Part shown: one piece after another, positions 12,907 through 23,760 of the stretch | Layout of the letters: every line of letters starts with the position of its first letter | How positions within the stretch are numbered: the first letter of the stretch is position 1 | Assembly: GCF_000321225.1 (NCBI RefSeq) | Contig: NW_004450331.1 | Coordinates: forward strand, 248,001-312,000 | Source: Odobenus rosmarus divergens | Taxonomy: Eukaryota; Chordata; Mammalia; Carnivora; Odobenidae | Length of the DNA: 64,000 bases | Reading direction: 5' to 3' | Notes under the pieces: model-generated | What the model was told of the DNA's origin: nothing | The model's database searches: none | Seen by the model: only the letters and a program-made list of their open reading frames with translations | Program-made: the position numbers and the translations under genes

Positions 12907-13078
12907 GCAGTGGTTCTTAAAATGTGGTCCCAGACCAGCATCATTGGCATCACTTCTGGAAACTTGTTAAAAATTGCAAAATGGTCCCACCCCAGATCCA
13001 TGAATCTGGGTTGAGGCCCAGAAATGTGCATTTTACAATGATTCTGATGCGAGCTTGTCTGGCCCCCACTGTTCTATA
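12907..13078 (+). repeat. MER5A-like hAT-Charlie element
   Basis: Begins with CAGTGGTTCTTAAAATGTGG and contains GGAAACTTGTTAAAAAT and the CCCACCCCAGATCCATGAAT block. This is the arrangement of the roughly 190-bp nonautonomous hAT element MER5A. The far terminal inverted repeat is eroded. Confidence 0.8.
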
Positions 13079-13120
13079 GATTGAAGCCATTGTCTTGGAG
13101 CTTGAGAAAGCATCTGTCAG

Positions 13121-13310
13121 GAGGCGGCTGGGTGGCTCAGTTGGTTAAGCATCTGCCTTCGGCTCAGGTCATGATCCCGGAGTCCTGGGATCGAGCCCCG
13201 CCTCGGGCTCCCTGCTCAGTGGAGAGCCTGCTTCTCCCTCTCCCTCTCCCCTCCCCCTACTTCTGCTTCCCCCCCCCCAAATAAATAAATAAAATCTTAA
13301 AAAAAAAAAA
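13121..13310 (+). mobile_element. SINEC, sense
   Basis: Head GGCTGGGTGGCTCAGTTGG, intact B-box-like GGGATCGAGCC, a CT-rich segment with a C9 run, and the tail AAATAAATAAATAAAATCTT followed by poly(A). Confidence 0.95.
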
Positions 13311-13539
13311 CTCTCAGAATCAAAACACCTCAGATAAGCCCTCTCAGCTTCCCCAGAATTCCGTCCCCATGACCTGGTGGTTTAAGAGTGGCTTTCCATG
13401 TGGAGCAGGAAGAAAGAAGCAGAAGAACACTCCGCATTCTGTGGCATATCTTTAAAACGCACACTTCATAAATTAATTCTGGTTTCTCACTGCCCCAGAA
13501 ACCTGTTCTTCTTTTTATTGATTATTCTAACATTTGGGG

Positions 13540-13700
13540 AGGCCAAGCATTGTGTTGAGAAAAGTCTTATTTAACCTATATGTCTGTGAGGTAAATATTT
13601 TATCATTCTCATTTTATAACTGTAACGAAGAGGTTAAGTAACTTGTCCAAGATCATCCAGTTAATAAATCAGTGGTAGAGAGGACGTAGCTGGTTCTGAT
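13540..13700 (-). repeat. MIR, antisense
   Basis: Shows TTATTTAACCTATATGTCTG, GAGGTAAATATTTTATCAT, GAGGTTAAGTAACTTGTCCA and the following ATCATCCAGTTAATAAATCA block, the core and head of MIR in antisense. Confidence 0.82.
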
Positions 13701-14384
13701 GCCAGATCTTATGCTGTTCATCTCCATAGTTTCTACTTCTCTATGCCTTTTACTTGGCCCCAGACAGTCCTCCAGGACTTTTCTTCTGTTCTTGAGGGCT
13801 TCCACCACCCATTGCTCTGGGGTTTTGTTCACAACCAACATCCACAAAGAAGTGAGACACCATCTAAATAATCTTCTCTCCCCACTCATCCCTCTTCTTA
13901 TGAGAAAATATGCAGTGCACATGGTTTTAAGGGTTTCATTGCCTTCACAGTGGGAAACCCAGATATTTTAACCTAACATGGGAAAGGTAGCATCCTTCAA
14001 AATATATATGTGTAAAACTAAGGTCTTCTAATTATGTTGTATCACCCCTGACTTCCTTACCATGCAGAAAGCTGAGTCTAAGAGAGTTTCTCTAGCCTCT
14101 GTAGATTTTGAGAAAAGGCAGAGGGGAGTGGGAAAACAGGACCAGACATATAAGTGGGCTTTTCTTGATATGGCTTGTTCTAGTACCTTCCTCATCAGCC
14201 TGATCTTTAACATCACCGCCAACGCCTTCCTTCATCATCCGCCTCATCGAGTTGGATCCCAATTCCTATCCATTTCATCTTCCAAATAACCCTGCATTTG
14301 GTCAGCTCTTCCTGCTTCCACTGTGCTCTCTTGAATATTACCTGATGAAGTTTTTTAGATTATAAACTGAAGGCAAAAGAAATA
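13701..14384. other. No gene recognised
   Basis: Overlapping opposing frames of 60-90 codons occur here but carry no family signature. Confidence 0.5.
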
Positions 14385-14770
14385 CACAGAAAACACTTAA
14401 GGCAAGGACGTGGCATAATCAGATGTGAATTATTTTATAGAGCCATCATCCAGACTGATGTGCAGAGGATAGATTGGCAGACCAGAGGCCAGGAGACAAA
14501 TGAGTTAGGCATGAATGAAATAAAAAGCATGAGAGCACTGAACATGATGCCAAGGAAATGATGGAAACTTACATATTGGTTTCTGTTTCTGTCAGTCCTT
14601 CGGGGAAAAAAAAGGTTTCTTTATACCAACTTACAAATTCATTTAACACCATTCATTCAATAAATACATAGTACTTACCACATGAGAGACATGATGTTGA
14701 GCTAAGGCAATACAATAGTAAAGAAAACAAAATGCAGATGTGCCTTGTGTTGCTGGCCACCATTACCCCT
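14385..14770 (-). repeat. L2 LINE fragments, antisense
   Basis: The segment at about 14400-14530 resembles antisense L2 (ACGTGGCATAATCAGATGTG, GCAGAGGATAGATTGGCAGA). At about 14648-14740 a CATTCATTCAATAAATACAT start leads into the antisense L2 3' end. Both parts are diverged. Confidence 0.55.
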
Positions 14771-15260
14771 TTACATGAATGAATGCTCTCAGAAAATATT
14801 TCACTAAAGGAATGAAGACAAAAGTATTCACGCATAGGTCATTGATTTGAGAATAAAGACACCGCACCAAAAGAGAAATAATGAAGACACACTTCCCCTC
14901 CCTCATCATCTTAACTAGGTCCTCCCCCAGAGAGAAAGAAGAAACTGGCCTTTGGATACCAATAAATAGAAACATGTGTTCCAATCTTTTTGGTGAGCTG
15001 GCATCCAGCATAGTGTGAGCTCCAGAATGACTAGGATATAGACCAGTTAAATCTGAATTTGAAAAAGAGAAAAGATCCTTAGCTCTACAGAAATGTAAAT
15101 GGAAGCCCAGGTAAAAGCTTTGTCACCTCCAGGGAGGTCATGATCACCTCCAGGAAGGTCATAAGGTCATCACGCTTGGGGATGGACAAGTATTCAAAGG
15201 AAAGGCAAGGGTTACAGTGGATGAAGGATTGTAGGCAAAAAACAACCCTGGCTAGAGTGT
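14771..15260. other. No gene recognised; short imperfect tandem duplication
   Basis: A unit of about 19 bases (TCACCTCCAGGGAGGTCATG) is imperfectly repeated between about 15124 and 15166. The rest is unassigned. Confidence 0.5.
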
Positions 15261-15261
15261 G

Positions 15262-15398
15262 GTGAACACAGCGCTGGGTTTGGAGGCAGTGAACCTAAAT
15301 TCGATTCCCTGCTTTGCCCTGCATAAGCTGCATGGTTTTGAGCACATGAGGCAATCTCTCTGAACCTGTTTTCTCATTTTTAAAATGGACCCAGACCT
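15262..15398 (+). repeat. MIR, sense
   Basis: Contains GGTTTGGAGGCAGTGAACCT, a TTCGATTCCCTGCTTTGCC block and CTGTTTTCTCATTTTTAAAA, the sense MIR head and core. Confidence 0.75.
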
Positions 15399-16247
15399 AT
15401 TTTAATTACACCACCAGTATGAAAAGGCAAGATTAGAATGAGATACTACTAAAATGCTATACAACATAAAACTTTTATTGGTTTTATCTTATCTCATTAT
15501 CCTGTAAAGTCACTTCAAATTCTTTTTTTTTAAGAGGAAGCATAAAGACATATGGATAGAGAGATAAATACACCATGTACAGAAAGGAAATTATTATTAC
15601 CCACCACCATGTGAGTGCTTAAAAATAGGGACAATGTTTTAATCGGCTTTCTAGTCCAAGAATCTGGCACCTAATCAATTGTCATTAAATGTTGGTTGGA
15701 TGAATGAATGAATGCTCCAAAAAAGAAATGTTAATAATTTTTGTAGAGCTGACTTGGGAGAGAGTATTAATGGCCTTACATACATTTCTGGGGATGGAAA
15801 TAATAGAGTCAGAGAATTCACTTTACCTATTTTGTGTTATTTAAAACTGGTCTGGACTATATAGCTTAATTTTGACTTGTAGATTGCCTAGTTTCTTGCT
15901 ATTCAAAATGTACTTCTAGAACCATACCAGTCTACAAACTGTTTGTTACTGGTCTATAACAATATAAATACAGATAAAGAGAAAAAGCATTTAGAAATTT
16001 TTATAGCACCTTGACAGTGTAATTTTACATCTATTGAATCTTTTAAAAAGTTGGCTGGCATGTTTTATGTCTTTTAAACTCATTTTTCTATTCGTTTTAT
16101 TGTATGTTACAGAAATATTGGTATATGACAGATTGCAGTGGTAGGGGTTTGGGGGGTGAATAATCCTTCACTACAGATAGTTTGAAAAGCACTGGCCTGG
16201 CTTATTGTCCTAGTGCTGTCATTAATCTCTCAGAAACTATCAGTGGT
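15399..16247. repeat. Mostly unassigned; L2-like 3' end near 15620-15716
   Basis: The stretch TCTGGCACCTAATCAATTG, then ATTAAATGTTGGTTGGATG and a (GAAT)n end at about 15660-15716, matches the sense L2 3' terminus. The flanking sequence is not identified. Confidence 0.5.
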
Positions 16248-16358
16248 GGGACGCCTGGCTAGCTCAGCCAGAAGAGCATGCCACTCTTGATCTTGGGGTG
16301 ATGAATTCAAGCCCCATGTTAGGTGTAGAGATTACTTAAATAAAAACTTAAAAAAAAT
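16248..16358 (+). mobile_element. Older, short SINEC subfamily copy
   Basis: Head GGGACGCCTGGCTAGCTCAG, then TCTTGATCTTGGGGTGATGA, and an AGATTACTTAAATAAA tail. It lacks the long CT-rich segment of the young copies. This short form also occurs at 54722-54837 and 59962-60071. Confidence 0.85.
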
Positions 16359-16857
16359 GATCACTAGTAATACTCAAAGTATCATATCCGTGGGCACCCT
16401 TAGGTTTTTTGTGATTTCTGTAAAATAAAATTGGTTTCAGAACAGATAAACAGGTCCCAGTTTAGGTAATTACCATGGCGCTTCGTCCTGGAAAAACAGA
16501 GTCATGGAAAATTTCCAGGACAGCCGAGATTTTGCCCCAGTTCATCCATCTACTAATGGCATGACCTTGGGTGAGGAAGAACTTGAGAGTTCTTCCTCTT
16601 AGTAAGAGGAATTTCCTATTAGTAAGGAGATAATTATTTCTTTATTAGAGGATTTGGAAACATAAATGTCTCCACAAAGGTTGCTTAGCACAGGATCTGA
16701 CACACAGGAGGAACTCGCTAATTTGGGGTGTTAATAAAGTTGTTTTGGCAGATCCTCTGGATGGGGCTAGGGTCAATGGGTTCTGATGGCAGAAAACAGC
16801 ATCAGTTCTGGTAGACAATTTAGGCTCAGATGGTTCTGACCTTGGCTGCTAATGTAG
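16359..16857. other. No gene recognised
   Basis: Unassigned sequence; no supported frame or repeat. Confidence 0.5.
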
Positions 16858-17000
16858 ATCAATGCTGCCTAGCTTTCATGGGCATACATATCACCCTGGC
16901 ATCTTATTAAAGTGTGTAATATAGTAGATCTGGGGTCTGTGAGTCCACATTTCTAACCAGCTTTCAGGTGAGGTAGATTCTGCTAGTCCACAGACAATAC
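16858..17000 (-). repeat. MER5A-like hAT element, diverged
   Basis: Shows the reverse-oriented MER5A order (CATATCACCCTGGCATCTTA, AGTAGATCTGGGGTCTGTGA, CATTTCTAACCAGCTTTCAG). Terminal repeats are largely lost. Confidence 0.6.
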
Positions 17001-17009
17001 CAGGCCCTA

Positions 17010-17210
17010 GAGTGAGGTTCCAACGGTAGCAGGTAAAAACCACCTGGAGGGCGTGCTAGCACAGATGGCCAAGGGGTGGGAGGGTTGCCCAGTTTCTGAT
17101 TTAGTAGGTCTTGGGTGTGGCCTGAAAATGTGCATCTCTAACCAGTTCCATCAGCATTAATGATGCTGTAGCTAATGCTTTAGGAACTTTGAGAACCATT
17201 GCCCAGGGTA
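17010..17210 (-). repeat. Second MER5A-like element, same orientation
   Basis: Contains ACCACCTGGAGGGCGTGCTA, GTTTCTGATTTAGTAGGTCT, GCATCTCTAACCAGTTCCAT and the TTTGAGAACCATTG end. It follows the copy at 16858-17000 almost directly. Confidence 0.78.
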
Positions 17211-17224
17211 TGAGGCAGAAATCT

Positions 17225-17340
17225 TGACTTCTTCAATGACCTTAAATAAATCACCTGACTTGCCCCAGTTTCCTCCTCTATAAAATGAGGACAAACTGGA
17301 TGATTTTTAAGTTTGCTTCTAGTTCTAAAAATCTATCCAT
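17225..17340 (+). repeat. MIR-family fragment, sense
   Basis: Contains GACCTTAAATAAATCACCTG and CCAGTTTCCTCCTCTATAAA followed by ATGAGGACAAACTGGATGAT, the sense MIR/MIR3 core. Confidence 0.65.
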
Positions 17341-17654
17341 TCTTTCTGGTGGTTGTCTCAAATACACATTGGTAATTGTAGAATCCACGTAAATACATTT
17401 TTATCAATAGTGTTTCCTTTATTCACAAATAACTAATAATGACACAGATGTACCTAGGAAAGAACCCCTATCAGCAACCTTATTTGCTCTAATGGGATGT
17501 GGTAAGGCAGTTGGGGGTTGATTTTTTTTTTCATAGAACTGTTATTTTCATAGCCTAGAAGTCTCAATCCTTCTGCCTGTTGTCCTCATGAGCAGCCCAA
17601 CAAAGAGCTCTTCTTTTTTTGACTTAGAATATTCTATACAATCTTAATATTATC

Positions 17655-17872
17655 ATTGAGTGGCCAGAAACTATAGTGAGCACTTGATGTGGATTGTCTT
17701 AGTCCTCACAACTACCACGTGGGTTAGTTATTAATCCCATTTTCCTAATTAGAAAACTAAGGCTTAGAGATTTTAAGTTCCCCAAGTTCACACAAGTGTT
17801 AGGGAGGGAGCTAAAATTCCAAGCCAGAGAGATGGCAGAGCCCACACGCCTAACCTCTGAGCTCTAATGATG
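17655..17872 (-). repeat. MIR, antisense
   Basis: Shows GTGAGCACTTGATGTGGATT, TAGTCCTCACAACTACCACG, AACTAAGGCTTAGAGATTTT and the GAGCTAAAATTCCAAGCCAG head region. Confidence 0.82.
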
Positions 17873-17880
17873 TAGAACAG

Positions 17881-17908
17881 AATGAATGAATGAATGAATG
17901 AATGAATA
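17881..17908. repeat. (GAAT)n microsatellite
   Basis: About seven tandem GAAT units directly after the MIR. Length variation is likely. Confidence 0.95.
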
Positions 17909-17994
17909 CATAAGAAGAAGAGAGGAGGCTGTTGGATGCTTTCACCATTACTTATCTTGTTTTTCCCAACCCTCTCAATCCTTAATAAGCGAAG

Positions 17995-18312
17995 ATGGTG
18001 ACAAAGCAAAAATCATACTGAGTTTGAAAGATCCCAAGCACAAAAGAACACATATCTATGATTTCATAGATATGTGCATATATATGTATATACGTTCACG
18101 AACATTCTAAACTAATCTCTGGTGACATGTCAGAAGAGTGGTTAACTCTGGAGAAGTATGGACTGGATAGGAGCAGGAGGGAACTTTCTAGGGTCATGAA
18201 GATACTTTCTAGGGTATTGGTCACAAGGCAGTATCTGTAAGCAATAATTCATTGAGCTGAACATGTAAGTTTTGTGCATTTTACTGCATGTTCATTCTAC
18301 CTCAATAAAAAA
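17995..18312 (+). repeat. Old L1 3' UTR, sense
   Basis: Contains the old-L1 3' UTR order: AAAGATCCCAAGCACAAAAG, ACTAATCTCTGGTGACA, GAGTGGTTAACTCTGGAG, TAATTCATTGAGCTGAACAT, and the end CATTCTACCTCAATAAAAAA. It includes a perfect 12-bp inverted repeat at 18049-18076. Confidence 0.78.
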
Positions 18313-19727
18313 GGTACCCATGAGCAAAATACATACACATGTATTCATACACATATGACTGCATTTTCTAATTTATATTCAGCCACATATTAATGATTCC
18401 TCACTTAGTTTCTATGGTCAGTCAGAATAAGCACCCCATTTCACCAACAGATTGTCAGGTAGAAAGGGGATTCTCTAGCACACGACTTATTTTCTAGTTC
18501 CCGATATTCTTCATAACTTTATATTAATTACAGAGACAATGCACACTTTTATGCTTTTGGCCAGACATACTTGTCAAAAGGCACAATTAGGTATAAAACT
18601 TCTGGCCCCAAACCATGAATTACATTCTTCTCACCAGCCAGCACCTGAATCGATACAGTACATTCAGGAAGATTCGAAAGGGGTAGTTGTTTTCAGCGAA
18701 CTGCTTTATTTGCTAATATTCGGTTCACCTGTACTTTTCCGATCTTGGCCTGCGATACTGTGTCCCCTCATTTCTTTGTAAGCTAATGGAAGATAATTCC
18801 CTGAGAATCCCATTTGCTACGTCCATCCATTCGTGAGGTCACTTAATTTAGTGTCCTCATTAAGTACCACTCTAAAGTTTAATAATTTTGCTGGCACCGT
18901 GCTCTCCCATTCCTATCCCAATGTATTTTGTGTAATTTATTCTTGTTACAACTCATCCCCCTTCATCTGCCTATAAACTGCAGTCATGATATTTCATGAT
19001 ATTGCTGGTACCATATAATTTACGAACAGCCTCGCATACCTAAAGGTCTGTTTAGAAAGAAAGAATAAATTGTTGCAGAGAAAGCTCAGGGAAACAAGTG
19101 GAATTAGGAAGTTTCATTAGAGACAGCTCAAAGAAAGAGATTTTTATAGTGGTAGTTTCTTATTTTTAGACAAGGAGCAGACACTTGCTGGGGAGGGGGG
19201 GCATGGGGAGATAAAGCAGGCAGCAATTTTGTGTTCCTAATTAAATTGTTTGCCACCAGTGGCAAAACAGATCCTGCCACTATTAAACAGGCGACATCGA
19301 GGTAAGTGGCATTGGCATAATAAAAATATTTCAGTGCAAAGATTAATCCGAACTATTCCCAGGGAAAGGACTGCAAAGCTGAAAACAAACAAACAAACAC
19401 AAAAATAAATGCATCCCTGTGAAGTACTTTTTGTGCATGAAGGGTCTGCCTTGAATGTTGAAATGAAGAAAAGCCAAGAATCCATAGGAGGCAACATTTT
19501 TAACCTCTCCCATTGTACCCACGTGTCAGGGAGATGCTGAATAGTCAGTAATTCTCCAGGCTCCGGAACGGGAATGGTGGTCTCTCCCCCACGCCTTGAT
19601 GTACAGTTCCTATTAAATGTAACAGGAGTTACAAACCATGAGAGAAAAAACCAGGTCTGTCTCCTCTACTGCATTAGAATTGAGAAGTGGGTTCTCTCCT
19701 CTCACTGCATGGGGTTTCATTGAAAAT

Positions 19728-19770
19728 AAGTGCATTTTGAAAAAGAAAAAAGAAAAAAAAGTGCATTTTG
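19728..19770 (+). mobile_element. Tail-only insertion: A-rich tract in a 12-bp duplication
   Basis: AAGTGCATTTTG occurs at 19728-19739 and again at 19759-19770. Between them lie only 19 bases of A with two G interruptions. This is the footprint of a retrotransposon insertion truncated to its 3' tail. Confidence 0.6.
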
Positions 19771-20669
19771 TCTAAATGTACCAGAAAAATAGATGTCTTC
19801 ATTAACTGCAGGGTCCTCCTTTTCATTTTCTGTTTTGGAATAGTGCAATGCTTGTGTTATTTTAAAAATGTTTTTTAAATTGTAATTCTTATAGAAAGTG
19901 CTAGAACTGTTGCATATCTATCACAGCAGTGAGAGAAAGTATTTCCCTGGTAACGATGTCGTACATTAAGCCATGTTTGTCTACTCCTGTCCTAACTGAG
20001 AAATAATGAACAAATAATGCCAAGGTTCAAGTGGTATTTAGAGATTTCCATTTTAAGGCACATTAAGATGCTTTAGGAGTTAAATAATTCTCCATACCAC
20101 CCTTCCCACCCCACCCTGAAACTGCACAATCAAGTGGGGGAAAAAATGTAGTTCCCTGTAAGGGTCTACTTCCTAATGCTGCTACCTGATTTCAGCTTCC
20201 AGACAAGTGGTAAGCCAAAAAACAAACAAAAATCAAATAAAAAAACAACCACCCCCCCTATCAACCTAGAAACCCCCTGGTGCTTCAAGCTGAAACTAAT
20301 GACAGGATCCCACATTCTCTCAAATCTGTTATCATTTTTCTTTAATATAAGGGGTAAGATGGGGCTGAGAAATATGATTGGTCTCTGCTGGCAGAAACAG
20401 AGTTGGGGATCAGCTCCTCTTAGGAACACATTAAGAGGCTGGTTAACTTTAGAGAAGTTGATGTGATTGAAGGTTAGTACATTTTAGGAGATCTCTCTCT
20501 AAAATTTTTTCATACTGTTCTTTGATAAGGCACTTGGTTTGCCGTCTCAGGATGCTGATGAGGGCCGGTGTTTTTTCCTGCTGAGTAAATGACATCACCC
20601 AAGTGGCATATACACACTAGCTGATAGAAGTCCACAGAGCCATGGGCATCGCTGGAATTTGGGAAAACG

Positions 20670-20719
20670 AGGGACGGCGGCGGGGGGCGGGGGGAGGCGG
20701 GTGCGGAGGGGCAGCTCCC
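20670..20719 (+). repeat. G-rich block with G-quadruplex potential
   Basis: Several runs of three to six G with short loops (GGCGGCGGGGGGCGGGGGGA and following), CpG-containing, in an otherwise AT-rich region. Similar blocks lie at 21466-21530 and 23718-23760. Confidence 0.7.
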
Positions 20720-21465
20720 TCTGCTCAGATGGCTTTCATTCTCTGGGTATTTGTTTTTTGTGTATTTGTCTTTAAAGAAAGACCTTCTCCGTCTTTGAGA
20801 TTCTGGAAATTAATGTAGGCTTGTTTTCTCCTTTGCGTGAGAAATGTGATTGTAAATACTACTTCTCTGTGCATTCATGAGATGCTGATATTAAGAAAAT
20901 ATATCATGATCCACAAAAATCTAGACACTGATTTTTGGTGTGTTAGCTGTTACTCATATAAAATGATAGGTTCATAAAGGCATGCACAGATAATTCTATG
21001 TGTGACTTAATGAACAGTCCGGTCTATGTGCTATTGAAAGACATAGTACTTAAGAAATACAATATATTCCTGTTTTCCTGAGGAAATTAGGGAGTGTGTT
21101 TAATTAATGCTGAAATGCAATAGAATTCCTATGGAAGTACTTAAGACATCCACATGAATACCAAATGAGTTCATTATGATCTGTGTTATTACAATGAATA
21201 CCAAATGAATTAATAATGCTGGGACACTCAAAATGAAGTGTTACCAAGTGTTTTGGTATAACAAATATGGTTAAATATTACTTGATTAAAGTTATTATAA
21301 GCTGAGTCTCCATCAAAAGAAAGCAAAATTCCAGCTTTATTGCTGGGAGTTAAGAGTGGAACCAAACTGTTGTTTCTAAGCATTGCAATTCTTAACTTTG
21401 AACAGTCCCTTAGAGCCTTGCTCCAAATACTGTAATCATTTAAATTACCTTGGTTCCAAGTGGCA

Positions 21466-21530
21466 GAGGAGGTGGGTGGGGGAGGATGGAGTGATGGGGT
21501 GGGGGTGGGCAGGAGGTTGGTGGGAGGAGC
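21466..21530 (+). repeat. G-rich block (GGGTGGGG type)
   Basis: Runs such as GGTGGGTGGGGGAGGATGG and TGGGGTGGGGGTGGGCAGGA. It produces a Gly/Trp-rich shadow frame in one direction and a Pro-rich one in the other. Confidence 0.7.
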
Positions 21531-23717
21531 AACTAATAGACCTCGAGAATACGGCAAAATTGCAAGTATATATATGATTTCCCACAGTTTGCATATTAAG
21601 AAGTGGAGTTTCAGGCTTAATGATCCTCTTCTAACAACAAGCCTACCACAATAATTATTTAATATGTATTTCAGGGTAGTGAAGCAATGATAAATAAGGA
21701 CAGTTTCTTCGGTTTTGTAGCTCAAGTCCTACTTTTATGTGCCAGGCATTCCATAACAATTTCTAAAACAAATTATTTTTAATAATGTGTCCCAACTGTG
21801 TGTGTGTGTAAATTATTGCCCCATGTTCTGTTGTAGGAGAGCTGGACTCTACATCTGCATTGTATTATTTATGCACTTTGATGTAATACATTGTAACAAT
21901 TCATATCTATTATAGATTTAGTAAGACATGAAGGCATAAGTGGATTTAATCAGACATGTAATTATTTTTATGCCTCCAACGCAAAAATATGCGTAAATGA
22001 ATTTATGGTTATTTGGCAATCAGTGGAAATGGTCTTTATAAATGTTGAAACAGCTGCTGGCAAATATATTTGCAAAAGAAGGAAAACGGCACTTATCTTC
22101 TGGTCGGGTAAATGATAAAGGAATTATTGTTAGCCGTAGGCAGTATCCTAGCTGTTAAATATTTCCTCCATCTTCCTTAATATTACATAAACATACATTT
22201 GGCATAAGAAAGTCTGCATTTCTTTCCTTCTGTGATAATGGAGCACGTTTTTCTCATAAGAGGATTTTTAGAACACATCTGTATCCTAAAAAGCCCTTTT
22301 TTTCTAAGTCTGAGCAGTTTCTATCATGCTGTTTGACTTTTACCTTCCCATTTATCCTATTATTTGTGGTATCATTCCAATTTTTGAGCTAGAATACTCT
22401 CATTTAAAATAATGGGCCGGGATAATGCACACACTTCTGTCAAATATGTTGATTTTTGTGTCTATTAGGATTTCTCACTGTTGCTTTTACAATGGCTTTA
22501 AGACATTTGTAAAACTTTTCTGCCACGGAGAGTAAAATGCAATCCTTGTACTACCTGGTTATGATTACTTTGTTGTGTTGAAGCATCTAATAAATTACCT
22601 ATCAGTAAATGTAGATCTTGGACAAATAGCCCGAAAAAATCTAATTTTCTTGAAGTGCATCTTTTTTCATTCTTTCAAGTTTTCAGTTTAAATTTAGTGA
22701 CTTTGGCAAAAAATTAATAGCACCAGCACCTGAAATTTTCTCTATAACCTGTGGCAGAGAAAAAAGCTAGACCCTCTCTAATGTGTCAATTATGACCCAG
22801 ATTGATTACCATATGAGGAATTATTTCATTTTTCTTGGATCAAATATAAAACAGCTATAATATATTTAAGTTGTGCTGAAGCCGGCACACTAAAGACACC
22901 CCGGCACACAGTGCAAGGGCAGGCAACATAAATAAAGCTGTCACTCTCTCTACAAGGTGAGCTCGTTTTTGAGCGTGCATCTGGGTTTTATGCATATGAT
23001 GATTTCTAATACCAACCATTTGGGCGATACTCGGATAATAACACACCGCTGACTTAAAAGTCACTTGCATCCGACTTTCGTAAATCACGGGGTTCTCTTT
23101 CATTCAGGTATGTTGTTTCAATGATCAGTAGCATTTCCAATAAATTATACACTGACCAGTTGGAAGAGCTTCTGCCTGTTACTGGAACAAACTCTGTGCA
23201 AACCTCATCTGTCAGATGCTGCACTCCCAGCCCTGGGCCCCTCGCATAGCGGAGCTCCTTGGCAAACGACAGAGTGCCCTCTGTTGATGGAAAAAGGAAT
23301 GTGTGGCGGAGGATGTAACCAGCTTTGCCATCAGAAGTCGCAAAGCTGCAATTAGCCGGTACACATCTGTGATGTAAAAATCCCATTTTAAACTACAAAA
23401 ATATTGATTTAATGGGCATTGATAGAGCATAGATTGTTGCAAGTTCAGAGGCAATTGTAGGATTGCAAATGTTTACACACGTACACATTAATTATTCAGT
23501 TTCTACGTACCTGGAGATGCTAGGTAAGACGACTTTTTACTCTGTGTAGACCTAGATTCACCTACACACGCATGTTTTTCCATTCACACGTTTCTGAAAC
23601 CGAATGGAAAACTTGGCATGAACAATGATCTCAATGCCCAGAATCTATAATTTAAATAATTTTTAAATGAAAAACTGTACCAACAGCTCAACTGAACACG
23701 GCAATTTCTAATTCCCC

Positions 23718-23760
23718 CAGGCTGGAGGGGTGGGGTGGGGGTTGCGAAGGGGCGGGGGAC
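23718..23760 (+). repeat. G-rich block (GGGGTGGGG type)
   Basis: GGAGGGGTGGGGTGGGGGTT followed by GCGAAGGGGCGGGGGA. Four or more G runs make a quadruplex plausible. GGGGCGGGG also resembles an Sp/KLF-type binding site. Confidence 0.65.

Noticed and set aside
16248..16358. tRNA gene in the SINE head
   Set aside because: The tRNA-like part is the SINE pol III promoter region with degenerate boxes and no cloverleaf potential worth reporting.
21228..21725. 165-codon minus-strand open frame
   Set aside because: Composition follows the G-rich block (Pro/Thr/Ser run) and AT-rich flanks. There is no domain signature and shadow frames occur on the other strand.
23054..23386. 110-codon minus-strand open frame in the repeat-poor interval
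   Set aside because: No recognisable family, and overlapping frames lie nearby. Conservation would be needed before calling it coding.
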